From Verrucomicrobiota bacterium (lineage in GTDB: Bacteria; Chlamydiota; Chlamydiia; Chlamydiales; Rhabdochlamydiaceae): a stretch of DNA of 32,364 nt. The position numbers were made by a program, and so were the translations under genes. Every line of letters starts with the position of its first letter. Within the stretch, counting starts at the first letter, position 1. Shown in pieces: positions 1 to 7,290 of this stretch. The notes beneath the pieces are model-generated. The model had not been told where the DNA came from and made no database searches. It was given only the letters and a program-made list of their open reading frames with translations. Location: assembly GCA_018239725.1 (NCBI GenBank), contig JAFEGU010000392.1, forward strand, positions 1-32,364, written 5' to 3'.

Positions 1-10
1 GAATTGTATT

Positions 11-39
11 TTGACGAATTATCTGAAGTTGGGTATATT
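11..39 (+). promoter_or_regulatory. Sigma-70/sigma-66 type promoter of rpsT
   Basis: A -35 box TTGACG (11-16) and a -10 box TATATT (34-39) are separated by exactly 17 bases, so transcription would start near position 46, about 33 bases before the rpsT ATG. This is the cleanest promoter in the window. It also argues that the open frame running upstream from the ATG to position 4 is not translated. Confidence 0.75.
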
Positions 40-78
40 ATTATCCATCTTAAATCCTTAATCAGGAAAGTTTCTTTT

Positions 79-378
79 ATGGCAGACGAAAAAAAAGGCA
101 ATGGCAAAGAAAAAAAAGCAAGACGACCATCCGCTCTTAAAAGGGATGAACAGAGCTTGCGCCGGAACGCAAAGAACCGTTCCTATAAAGCAAAAGTATC
201 GACAGCGATCCGCTCACTCCAAGATTCGATGAGCAAAAAAGATGCTGCTGCAGCGAAAGGAAAACTCGACGACATTTTCAGCCTCGTTGACAAAGGCGTG
301 AAGACCGGCATCTACAAGCAGAATAAAGCTGGACGCGTTAAATCCAAACTTAGCCGCCTCGTTAAAACATCGGCTTAA
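79..378 (+). CDS. rpsT: Small ribosomal subunit protein bS20
   Basis: Ribosomal protein S20, which binds 16S rRNA early in assembly of the 30S subunit. The 99-residue product has the usual length and composition of the family: a basic, Lys/Arg/Ala-rich helical protein with the typical RRNAKNRSYKAKVSTAIR segment, a central KKDAAAAKGKL stretch, and a C-terminal KAGRVKSKLSRLVK helix. I chose ATG 79 rather than the TTG at position 4. The ATG is preceded by AGGA (64-67), the family signature starts soon after it, and the promoter at 11-39 would start the transcript downstream of the TTG. The gene is monocistronic, with its own promoter and a strong terminator at 422-453. The N-terminal MADEKKGNGKEKKARR is somewhat longer and more lysine-rich than in many S20 proteins. 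Confidence 0.96.
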   Translation: MADEKKGNGKEKKARRPSALKRDEQSLRRNAKNRSYKAKVSTAIRSLQDSMSKKDAAAAKGKLDDIFSLVDKGVKTGIYKQNKAGRVKSKLSRLVKTSA

Positions 379-421
379 GAGCTGTCCGCTATTAAAAAGC
401 GATCGATGCATCCGTCTATTC

Positions 422-453
422 AAAAAGCTGAGAATATTCTCGGCTTTTTTTTT
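422..453 (+). terminator. Rho-independent terminator of rpsT
   Basis: A near-perfect hairpin: arm 422-434 (AAAAAGCTGAGAA) pairs with 437-449 (TTCTCGGCTTTTT) with one G-U pair, and is followed by a run of nine T (445-453). It lies 44 bases after the rpsT stop. Confidence 0.9.
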
Positions 454-493
454 GCAATAAGATTTATTCCGACAATTTAACAAAGATTCTGTT

Positions 494-1117
494 ATGGGCT
501 TTGCCTTAGATTTTTGCGCTCGCAAGCTAAGCGATAATGCAGACTTTTCATCTCCATTTGGTTTTGTCGACTTGAATACACTTTCAAACGAAGGTCTTCA
601 ACAATATTGGGATGAGCTCGAACAAAAAGCCAACCTTCCATTGCGCCTAAAAACTCTCATTGAAAATACTAACAACATCGATTCAAAAGGTTGCTATCAA
701 GAGCGTTTCGCTTTCCTTGCTGATCAGCTTAGAGATCGATATGCAATCCCTCTTCCACCTGGGATATATCCTGTGGCCAGAGCCCACTTTAAATGGATAA
801 GCCAACAAATTCAATTGCAGGATCAGACTCTGTTGCAGTTGTGGGATGATATTGAGCTTCAAATTCCTTTGAAGAATAGAACTACATTTTTAGTCACGGA
901 TTCATTGGAAGTCAAAGCGAGTAAAGTCCGAGCATGGTTTCAAAATCCGCAGTTTGATCCTGATCGTGCAAAGATTAATCCTAATCTGCTCGACTTATGC
1001 AAATTGGAGAGATGTCCTGAAGTGAAATTGCTTGGCGATTGTTCCGACTTCAAACAATTGAGTGCTGATCCAAGTACGCCCCCCGATGATAGCAATTCAA
1101 TTTGCTCCCTTATGTAA
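494..1117 (+). CDS. Orphan protein with C-terminal CaaX box; candidate effector
   Basis: A 207-residue protein that I do not recognise. It has no signal peptide and no membrane segment. It contains several W/Q/L-rich helical stretches (for example around residues 36-45 and 94-118), and the C-terminal 15 or so residues look disordered (PSTPPDDSNS). The last four residues are Cys204-Ser-Leu-Met, which fits the eukaryotic CaaX farnesylation consensus; methionine at the last position favours farnesyltransferase, and prelamin A ends in the very similar CSIM. Bacteria have no such prenyltransferase, so the motif would matter only if the protein enters a host cell. It starts 41 bases after the rpsT terminator; the ribosome binding site is weak. 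It converges with dacB, with only 12 bases between the two stops. The gene is probably real, given its position and uninterrupted length. Its effector role is inference. Confidence 0.7.
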   Translation: MGFALDFCARKLSDNADFSSPFGFVDLNTLSNEGLQQYWDELEQKANLPLRLKTLIENTNNIDSKGCYQERFAFLADQLRDRYAIPLPPGIYPVARAHFKWISQQIQLQDQTLLQLWDDIELQIPLKNRTTFLVTDSLEVKASKVRAWFQNPQFDPDRAKINPNLLDLCKLERCPEVKLLGDCSDFKQLSADPSTPPDDSNSICSLM

Positions 1118-1129
1118 ACAAGCAAGCGG

Positions 1130-2593
1130 TTAATACTGAATTTTCTTGATAAGAAGATCTAAGATTTGATCTTCGATCTTCAATTTATACTCTCTCGATT
1201 TTCCTGTAAAACCGCTCATCATGATCGAAAAAGCGATCGTTTCCCCTTTTTCCGTCGTTGCATAGCCCGCTATTGTCGAGACTCCCATCAATGAACCCGT
1301 TTTGGCGCGAACCTTGCCCTTGATTGCAGGATCGGTCATCCGGTTCTTTAGAGTTCCATCAACCCCTGAAATGGGCAGCGAGACCATGAATTCAGCTGCT
1401 GATGTGCCTTGCCGATCGACCCACATTAGCAATGCGATGATCTGATGGGGAGAAAGCAAATTGTAACGGGACAATCCGCTTCCATCGACAATCACGGTGT
1501 TTGACGGATCGATGCCCACCTTATCCTTCAAAAATGAGTTGACCGCTTCCGATCCGTTTTCCCAAGAACCTGGAGCTTCAAATGTCCGCTGCCCCATTTT
1601 TTTGAACAAGGTATCAGCGATCAGATTATCCGATTCTTTCATCATCTCGACAACCATTTCAAATAGAGGGCGGGAAGCATGGGAGGCTAGTTCAGCAAGG
1701 TTTGATCCGATCGTCTTTTCTTCAATGGCCCCTTTGAACTTAATTCCATTCTGATCAAGCAGATCGCGAAAAACAGAGGCTGCGTACAAATGCGGCAACT
1801 CGACAGGGATCATAAATTTTTGAACCTCTTGCTCCTTAACTATGCTGCCGCTGACATCGATGATATTCTCTTTGGTCCTCCATCGCCGCTCTACTTGCAA
1901 ATTCTCACTTATGTCAGTTGTCAGCGCATGGTTCTCCACGGTGACATATGACGTTTTGGGCTGCACATGGACCTCTGCTGGAAGATCGCAGCAAGCATTG
2001 GGCTTGATACAGACGTTAACGCAGCTGTGGTTGATCGTTAATGCATCCAAAGGAGAATTCCAATCAACCGCACCATCGTCCCATGTCCAACCAGGCCCTT
2101 GGGCAACCCCGTCAAAATCGGAGCGGTCGATGTAGATATTCCCATGGATCCGCTGGATCCCTTTCAGTTTAAGCTGAAAAACGAGGTCCTCTAACGAGGC
2201 AGTAGAAAGCTCGGGATCTCCTGAACCTTTGATCCACAGATTTCCCTTGAGGGTCCCTTTTTCAATGGGACCATCGGCATATATCTTTGTGAGGAACCGA
2301 TAATTGCTGCCCAGGATCTCTAATGCAGCAGCTCCTGTGATGAGCTTCATGGTGCTAGCTGGCATGAACAGATGGCCTGCATTGTGCGCATATATCGTTT
2401 TTCCGGTTGTTAAGGAAACAACCTCGATCCCGATATGGACGTTCGGATCGACAGCTGCAACGATCTGCTCCATTCCACGTTGGATGGACAAAGCCTGCTT
2501 TCTATCAAAATGGGATTTGGAGCCAGCTTCAGCACCGGCAGAAAAAAGGATCAGCGAAAGAAGTATAAAAATATTTCTGCAGCAGCTCGCCAC
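1130..2593 (-). CDS. dacB: D-alanyl-D-alanine carboxypeptidase/endopeptidase, PBP4 type (family S13)
   Basis: A periplasmic penicillin-binding protein that trims or cleaves peptide cross-links in peptidoglycan. All three active-site motifs of the serine transferase fold are present and in order: STMK (Ser80), SDN (Ser321) and KTG (Lys431). The large insert between the first two motifs is typical of PBP4/DacB and absent from DacA-type enzymes. A signal peptide is visible (hydrophobic IFILLSLILFS, cleavage likely after AEA). I chose GTG at 2593 because AAGGAG sits 7 bases before it and the signal peptide follows directly; this gives 487 residues. The upstream in-frame TTG (2668) would put 25 residues in front of the signal peptide and lies inside the leader hairpin. 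Chlamydial peptidoglycan is scarce and ring-like, so the presence of a PBP4 points to an environmental lineage with a fuller set of murein enzymes. Confidence 0.92.
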   Translation of the reverse strand: MASCCRNIFILLSLILFSAGAEAGSKSHFDRKQALSIQRGMEQIVAAVDPNVHIGIEVVSLTTGKTIYAHNAGHLFMPASTMKLITGAAALEILGSNYRFLTKIYADGPIEKGTLKGNLWIKGSGDPELSTASLEDLVFQLKLKGIQRIHGNIYIDRSDFDGVAQGPGWTWDDGAVDWNSPLDALTINHSCVNVCIKPNACCDLPAEVHVQPKTSYVTVENHALTTDISENLQVERRWRTKENIIDVSGSIVKEQEVQKFMIPVELPHLYAASVFRDLLDQNGIKFKGAIEEKTIGSNLAELASHASRPLFEMVVEMMKESDNLIADTLFKKMGQRTFEAPGSWENGSEAVNSFLKDKVGIDPSNTVIVDGSGLSRYNLLSPHQIIALLMWVDRQGTSAAEFMVSLPISGVDGTLKNRMTDPAIKGKVRAKTGSLMGVSTIAGYATTEKGETIAFSIMMSGFTGKSREYKLKIEDQILDLLIKKIQY

Positions 2594-2620
2594 TCGATAA
2601 CTCCTTGCCCGATTTTTTGG

Positions 2621-2676
2621 AGAGGGAATTGCAAAATGCAGGAATTTGAGCCCAAATGAAGCTTGCAATTCCCTCT
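2621..2676 (-). repeat. 14-bp perfect inverted repeat in the dacB leader
   Basis: AGAGGGAATTGCAA (2621-2634) is repeated exactly in inverted form at 2663-2676, with a 28-base loop. On the minus strand it would form a strong hairpin ending about 15 bases before the Shine-Dalgarno sequence of dacB. No T run follows in either direction, so it does not look like an ordinary terminator. It may be a leader structure affecting dacB expression, a transcript-end barrier, or an operator. Confidence 0.6.
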
Positions 2677-2695
2677 GTAGTCTGGCTGTTAAAGT

Positions 2696-2788
2696 CGATA
2701 TTTTTCTAGAACTTTTTGGGCCATTTTTTCAAGGGCCTCTTCCTAAAAGCGCACCTCGATGCCTTTATGGGCGCGCCTCAGCTCTGCA
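2696..2788 (-). pseudogene. Decayed 3'-terminal fragment of a recD-like helicase gene
   Basis: About 90 bases align with the 3' end of the intact recD in this window (5377-5470), needing a single one-base gap. Shared blocks include ttctagaacttttt, attttttcaa and gcacctcga. Read on the minus strand, the fragment encodes RRAHKGIEVRF, a stop codon, then EEALEKMAQKVLEKYR. The RecD C-terminus has RARKGLEVHAEQETIEKMIRK. The internal stop, the indel and the lack of any helicase motifs upstream show that it is dead. It could be a partial duplication of the resident recD or the remnant of a second recD paralogue; chlamydiae commonly carry two. The upstream side of the fragment runs straight into the palindromic element at 2790-2880. 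Confidence 0.6.
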
Positions 2789-2789
2789 A

Positions 2790-2880
2790 CGAAGCAGTTG
2801 CTATGCTCAGCTTGAACAAGCTTAAGGCGATGCATTCAGCCAAAAGATGCTGATGCACCGCGCTGCCAAATACCAACTTT
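2790..2880. repeat. Partial copy of the cloverleaf-like palindromic repeat
   Basis: The central box CGAAGCAG (2790-2797) and its partner CGATGCAT (2828-2835) flank a degenerate hairpin (AGCTT-GAAC-AAGCT). The right arm box GCCAAATACC (2866-2875) matches the right arms of the copies at 20.5 kb and 7.2 kb. Weaker pairing joins GGCGCGCCTCAGC (about 2770) with GCTGATGCACCGCGCTGCC. The expected left arm is missing, and the recD-like fragment occupies its place. The element ends just after the stop codon of the autotransporter passenger, whose gene is on the minus strand. Confidence 0.55.
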
Positions 2881-2900
2881 CGAGGCTGCTTTTGTACCTC

Positions 2901-4385
2901 TCAGGGGGTACAGGCGCCTGGAGCGACAAAGTTGACATTGCCGCTTATAGAAATCTGCGGAGCTTCATTGCTGGCAAATTCATCAATATTGATAACGCTT
3001 GTAGGGGTTGTTGTTTTGATTGTCATCCGATTTGTGCCTGATGCCGCCTGCAAAGAAACCTGATTGCCTGCAATACCCATGCACATTGTGAAATTAGCAA
3101 CATTGTTGGATATCAAAACACCGTTACTGCCAGATCCAATTCCAGTTTGAATTTGATTATTGTTTAGACCTACTACATTTGAGCCGGTAAATGAGCCGTT
3201 TGATGCGATCACAATGCCTTGGACTGGAGCATTAGTTGAGGAAGTCATCACATTGTTATTTTCAATGATGAAGCTGCTTGCGATTCCGTTATCCATATCT
3301 ATGCTGATTCCTTGACTATTCGCGAGGCCAACTGTATTGATAACCGAATTCCTTACAATAATATAGGATGAGTTGGACATCTCAGCGCTGAGAAAAATCC
3401 CTGAGTTATTAAATGAAGTGAAAAAATTGTCAGCAATTGTAAGATCAACAATACCTGCTGAAGCGCCAGGCGGAGTCGTTTCAATATTTACGCATTGCGA
3501 AAAACCTGAAATACGATTATTCGAGATATTCGTTTTAGATACCCCGCCATTCACATAAGAACAAACTATCCCAACATCACCAGTCCCTTGCACCTGGTTA
3601 TTAGAGACTGTAAACGACCCAGATCCAATAAGTAGCATTCCATAGTCTAAGGGGCCTGATATCCAATTGCGATCGATGAGGGCTCCATTAATTCCGGATG
3701 CCCCATTAATACCGATTGAGCCTAAAGTCATATTGATTCCAGAAACTTGATTGGAGTTGGCTAACACAACTACAGAACCTGAACTTGTCAAAGTAGGAGG
3801 GCTTACTGAATATGCTGGAATGGTGACCCTTCCTTGAGCTGTGCCAATGGTGTGGGCGATGCTAGATCCAAACAATTGCTGTCCATTTTTTAGCGTGATC
3901 CCAGCATTCATTCCGGTTGTCGTTCCGTTCCCAGGAAAAATATAGATCATGTCGTTCGGAATGGAAGCATTTTGCGCTTGTACCAACGTAGGAAATGGAC
4001 TCTCAAAAGTACCTGATGAACTGCTAGTATTGTTGACAAACCAGACCTGCCATGGTTTCCCGGTAGCTGGATTTATCGCTTTTTTTCTTTCAGTCACTTT
4101 TTTTACAACGGGGATCTCAAATCGATAAGGGGCAAATGCCGCTCGCGATATCAACAGATCGTTTTGCTGCGGGCATTGCTTTCCAGAACGTTTGAGTTTT
4201 TTACCAAAGGGATAACTCAAACTAACGCTTCCTTGAAATACACCTCGGAAGAGGTGATCGTAAGAATAGGAAGCTTCAAGCGCAACGTATTCTTTATACC
4301 GGCCAAGAAGGCGAGCTTTGCCTCCCCAAGAAGAAGCATGCGCAGTAGAAAAGTAATAGGGGCCTGCTCCTGCATAGAGGTCATA
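2901..4385 (-). CDS. Inverse autotransporter, 3' part: end of barrel and beta-helix passenger (frameshifted from 5' part)
   Basis: This frame has no start of its own at 4385. It continues the protein begun at 5098 after a one-base loss. Its first 60 or so residues (YDLYAGAGPYYFSTAH, then ALEASYSYDHLFRG and SVSLSYPFGKK) form the last strands of the outer membrane barrel. A linker (ATGKPWQVWFVNNTSS) leads to a passenger of about 370 residues rich in Asn, Ser, Gly and Ile, with repeated turns such as VSNNQV, ISNNRI, IADNFF, IENNNV and LNNNQI at about 20-30 residue spacing. This is the pattern of a right-handed parallel beta-helix. With the barrel N-terminal and the passenger C-terminal, the order is that of type Ve secretion (intimin/invasin type), and the passenger would face outwards as an adhesin or glycan-binding surface. 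The first possible start within this frame is TTG at 4220, but that lies in the middle of a barrel strand. Confidence 0.8.
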   Translation of the reverse strand, partial: YDLYAGAGPYYFSTAHASSWGGKARLLGRYKEYVALEASYSYDHLFRGVFQGSVSLSYPFGKKLKRSGKQCPQQNDLLISRAAFAPYRFEIPVVKKVTERKKAINPATGKPWQVWFVNNTSSSSGTFESPFPTLVQAQNASIPNDMIYIFPGNGTTTGMNAGITLKNGQQLFGSSIAHTIGTAQGRVTIPAYSVSPPTLTSSGSVVVLANSNQVSGINMTLGSIGINGASGINGALIDRNWISGPLDYGMLLIGSGSFTVSNNQVQGTGDVGIVCSYVNGGVSKTNISNNRISGFSQCVNIETTPPGASAGIVDLTIADNFFTSFNNSGIFLSAEMSNSSYIIVRNSVINTVGLANSQGISIDMDNGIASSFIIENNNVMTSSTNAPVQGIVIASNGSFTGSNVVGLNNNQIQTGIGSGSNGVLISNNVANFTMCMGIAGNQVSLQAASGTNRMTIKTTTPTSVINIDEFASNEAPQISISGNVNFVAPGACTP

Positions 4386-5098
4386 CCGAGTGCTTTCCGT
4401 GATGTGTGAGCGACTTCTGCATCTCCTCCTGTAAGCGCTGATTTACGTTTATAGCGCAGCAGAATATGATGACCATTAAAACGATCAAATGCGTAGTTAA
4501 ATCGACGACTTTTATTATTGCCTACCGGGAAATAACCATTCATTCGGTATTCCATCCGTTTACTAATCAGCTCAATTCCCGGGCTTAATTGATTGACGGT
4601 CAAGCCATGATTATCCTGACGGACATCATAGTAGCAATAAACCCCTAAAAAGTGATTGATCTTAGGTATGACAGAACGAGCTCCAAGACCGATATTGCCA
4701 GCAAGCTTCCCATCATTAAAAACATGTCCCCTTAAATCAAGAAAAGGCATGAAATAAGAATTGTGATTATGAATTCCATAACCCTCCAGAGTGGTATACC
4801 CATCATGATAGCCGACGCCTCTAGCTTCTGTATGACGGATCGCTACATGCATCATATGGAAAGGCGATCTGCACTCAACACCCTGAGAATTTTGATAGGA
4901 ATCGTCCTGATCTGCGACCCATCCTAAGCCAGCTTTACTAGAAAAATCGGCATTTTCATCATACGACTCGTTGTTATACTCCTCATAGTCGATCTCATCA
5001 AACGCAAGTTCCTCATCAAAATCGTAAAACTCCTCTTCCACTTCAGCGTTTAAAAAACAGGAAAGAAAAACAAGCGATGGTAAAAAAAATTGACGCAT
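4217..5098 (-). CDS. Inverse autotransporter, 5' part: signal peptide and N-terminal beta-barrel (frameshifted)
   Basis: The N-terminal part of an intimin/invasin-like inverse autotransporter. ATG 5098 is preceded by AAGGA at 6-7 bases and begins a signal peptide (MRQFFLPSLVFLSCFLNA). A very acidic stretch follows (EVEEEFYDFDEE through ESYDENAD), then the IAT barrel with its typical blocks: GYTTLEGYG, FMPFLDLRGHVFNDGK, NIGLGARS, FLGVYCYYDVRQ, QLSPGIELISKRMEYRMNGYFPVG. Sense coding ends at about residue 238 (codon 4387-4385). The remaining residues to the stop at 4217 (MTSMQEQAPITF onward) are out-of-frame readthrough, because the -1 frame restores YDLYAGAGPYYF. Joining both frames gives a protein of about 732 residues. 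The break is either a real one-base deletion that inactivates the adhesin, a reversible phase switch, or a sequencing error. Confidence 0.8.
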   Translation of the reverse strand: MRQFFLPSLVFLSCFLNAEVEEEFYDFDEELAFDEIDYEEYNNESYDENADFSSKAGLGWVADQDDSYQNSQGVECRSPFHMMHVAIRHTEARGVGYHDGYTTLEGYGIHNHNSYFMPFLDLRGHVFNDGKLAGNIGLGARSVIPKINHFLGVYCYYDVRQDNHGLTVNQLSPGIELISKRMEYRMNGYFPVGNNKSRRFNYAFDRFNGHHILLRYKRKSALTGGDAEVAHTSRKALGMTSMQEQAPITFLLRMLLLGEAKLAFLAGIKNTLRLKLPILTITSSEVYFKEALV

Positions 5099-5187
5099 CT
5101 GTATTCCTTTGTTCAACTGCTCCTGCAGACAAAGCCATTAAAGCACATTGCAAATAAATAATTCCAATTAAAACAGAGCTTGTTGTT

Positions 5188-5295
5188 AATTCAGGTTTCG
5201 TCGATTTTTTGATTCTTTTTCAGGGGTGGGGGGTAATATACGGAATGTTGATATACCTCCAAAAAAAGAATCAAAAAATCGACAGAAACTGAATT
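5188..5295. repeat. 33-bp inverted repeat with 42-base spacer downstream of recD
   Basis: Arm 5188-5220 and arm 5263-5295 are inverted copies matching at 30 of 33 positions, including a perfect 20-base core with gattttttgattc. Weaker pairing continues outward. The spacer (5221-5262) contains a G run (GGGGTGGGGGG) and a TATAC-rich part. It lies between the recD stop (5341) and the autotransporter promoter region, both on the minus strand. The arms are too long and the loop too large for a typical terminator. A miniature inverted-repeat element or a processed hairpin is more likely. The terminal sequences differ from the CGAAGCAG family. Confidence 0.7.
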
Positions 5296-5340
5296 GACGA
5301 CAGGCCCTAAAGCCGGATGCACAACTTCATCTCTTAACCG

Positions 5341-7008
5341 CTACCGATGATCAATGGCAAGCCTTTGCGCAAGACCCGATATTCTTCTAGAACTTTTTCG
5401 GATCATTTTTTCAATGGTCTCTTGTTCAGCATGCACCTCGAGACCTTTACGCGCACGCGTTACAGCTGTATATAGGATCTCTTTGCCGAACCTCTCTGAT
5501 CCTTCTGGAACCAGGAGCATGATCCGATCATATTCGCTTCCCTGGCTTTTATGGACGGACAGGCAGTAGGCATATTCAAATGCGGGTAGAGCAAGGGCTG
5601 GTATTGGCTTCCTGTCGATAAAGACCGCGTAATCTTCCTTTCCCAACTTCATTTTTTTGCTCGATGGATCGATCTTTTTCATGAGAACCCCAGCATCGCC
5701 ATTGTAAAGCTGTGAAGAGTAGTCGTTGCGCGTGATCATGATCGGTATTCCCCACCACCCGGAGCTTGGCAATTGAGACTGGAAAGATTGGTATAAAAAG
5801 CGATTGATTGCATCAACGCCAAAAGGACCTTGCCTAAGGCAAGATAAGATACGGAAGCTTTCTAAACACGTAAGAAGCTCTTGGGGATCTGGAGGTGTTT
5901 CATAAAAAGCCGGATAGGCTGCATTTACCATTTCGAACAAACTTTTCTGCAAGGCATCGGGCTGTTTCAGCATAAATGGAGAAAAACTCTGCATCACTTC
6001 TAATACATCGGCTCGGCAAATCGATTCGGCAAGCTCTGCAAGCTGAACATTTTCAACACGCTTGGATAGCTTTAAGGTAACAGCCGGGCAGCCCGCATCG
6101 ATCAGATCTGCAAAAAAACTGCCGGCATCGACAGCTGGAAGCTGCTCTTTATCTCCAATAAGCACCACACGAGTCCCGGATAGGATTGCAGAGAAGAGAA
6201 GCCCGTAGAGCTTAGCATCGATCATCGAGCACTCATCGATGATGATCAGATCGGCAAGCAAAACCATTTCCGTTTTTTGCGAGCCATCTTCGCGAAGCTG
6301 GAGCAAGGCATGCAGCGTACCCGAGCGCAAGGATTTCCGGTCTTCTTCCTCCAAAACAGAACCGATCTGCTTTTCCAAATGGGTCACAGCTTTTCCTGTG
6401 GGAGCCGCTAAAACGATCCGGAATTTTTTCCTCTTTTCTTGTGGAAGTCCCTCTAAACACTGCTTGACGAGATGCTTTGCGGTAAATGTTTTTCCTGTCC
6501 CAGGGCCTCCGATGATGAGGGAAATGGACGAGGAGATAGCCAATTGAATAGCCTGCTGCTGCTCAGCATTTAGCAAGCTAGAAAGAGGCTTCGGTTCGAT
6601 GTCTACATGGGGCTTAGCTTGAAGCAGACGGAGAAATTCTTGAAGGAAACGGGTCTCATCGACCCAGCTCTTTTGGAAATAAAAATTTCGGCCGAATGAA
6701 CAAATGGGTTTGAGCGGCATCGTCTCATTGCCTTCAAGGATGTGATGGATTTTTTTAGGAATTTGATCCTTTCCTCGGCGAGCAAGGTCGAACAGACGCT
6801 GCGCTTTTGGATCAGCAGATTCTGTTTCGATATCAAAACAAAGATGCCCTTCGGCAAAGCTTCCCATCATCAAGGCCAGGAATGCTGCAACCTCTTCTAA
6901 GCTGCAATCGGTCTGCGCAAGGAGCCTTTCGGCGTAAATCAAGTCAACTGGATCTAACAGCCCTTCAGAGACACAAGAATTGAGATATGTCCATCCTCGA
7001 GCGTGCAT
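5341..7008 (-). CDS. recD: RecD-like superfamily 1B DNA helicase (exodeoxyribonuclease V alpha subunit)
   Basis: A 5'-to-3' helicase of the RecD family, expected to work with RecB and RecC in double-strand break resection. The 555-residue protein has an N-terminal helical domain, then a Q-motif-like LNAEQQQAI (146-154), Walker A GGPGTGKT (167-174), motif II DECSMID (258-264), motif V SVHKSQGSEYD, and motif VI YTAVTRARKGL (from 513). Length and motif order match bacterial RecD of RecBCD (about 500-610) better than the longer RecD2. ATG 7008 is preceded by AGGAGG at ideal distance. recB and recC lie only 4 kb away on the same strand, but three envelope genes separate them from recD, so RecBCD is not one operon here. 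A dead copy of its 3' end lies at 2696-2788. Confidence 0.93.
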   Translation of the reverse strand: MHARGWTYLNSCVSEGLLDPVDLIYAERLLAQTDCSLEEVAAFLALMMGSFAEGHLCFDIETESADPKAQRLFDLARRGKDQIPKKIHHILEGNETMPLKPICSFGRNFYFQKSWVDETRFLQEFLRLLQAKPHVDIEPKPLSSLLNAEQQQAIQLAISSSISLIIGGPGTGKTFTAKHLVKQCLEGLPQEKRKKFRIVLAAPTGKAVTHLEKQIGSVLEEEDRKSLRSGTLHALLQLREDGSQKTEMVLLADLIIIDECSMIDAKLYGLLFSAILSGTRVVLIGDKEQLPAVDAGSFFADLIDAGCPAVTLKLSKRVENVQLAELAESICRADVLEVMQSFSPFMLKQPDALQKSLFEMVNAAYPAFYETPPDPQELLTCLESFRILSCLRQGPFGVDAINRFLYQSFQSQLPSSGWWGIPIMITRNDYSSQLYNGDAGVLMKKIDPSSKKMKLGKEDYAVFIDRKPIPALALPAFEYAYCLSVHKSQGSEYDRIMLLVPEGSERFGKEILYTAVTRARKGLEVHAEQETIEKMIRKSSRRISGLAQRLAIDHR

Positions 7009-7072
7009 CCAACCCCTCCTGATGGGAGCATACTATAACTGCAGAAGTCCAAAGCTACAAGGGATTTTGGAT

Positions 7073-7248
7073 ATACACATACAAGATAAAAAATTGGGAA
7101 TTTGGCAAGGAGGCGCCATGAATTTGAGCCAGGCAAAGCCGGCGTCGAAGCAGCTCAACTTGAATAAGTTGGGCGATGCAGACGGGTCTCAAAGTCATTG
7201 GATGCCCGACACAGCCAAAAACCGATTTTTCATCTTGTTTGTGTATAT
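7073..7248. repeat. Cloverleaf-like palindromic repeat, copy A (176 bp)
   Basis: Terminal inverted repeats begin TATACACA (7073-7080, and inverted at 7241-7248) and run about 35 bases inward to ATTTGGC (left) and GCCAAAAACC (right). Inside is a second stem (around 7114-7131 with 7187-7207) and a central hairpin: CGAAGCAG (7147-7154), stem CTCAACTT, loop GAAT, stem AAGTTGGG, CGATGCAG (7175-7182). The whole unit folds back on itself on either strand. It has no coding potential and lies between recD and the outer membrane protein gene at 7460. Copy B follows 42 bases later with the same ends and boxes but a different stem sequence. Confidence 0.75.
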
Positions 7249-7290
7249 AAGTAAACGAGGATGGACGAGAGAGTTGCAACACTCCCCCGT

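Noticed and set aside
4-78. N-terminal extension of rpsT from TTG 4
   Set aside because: It contains the promoter boxes, and S20 family similarity starts only after ATG 79.
2847-3041. Small plus-strand open frame across the repeat and the passenger end
   Set aside because: It runs antisense to the autotransporter passenger and through the palindromic repeat. It has no ribosome site or recognisable protein.
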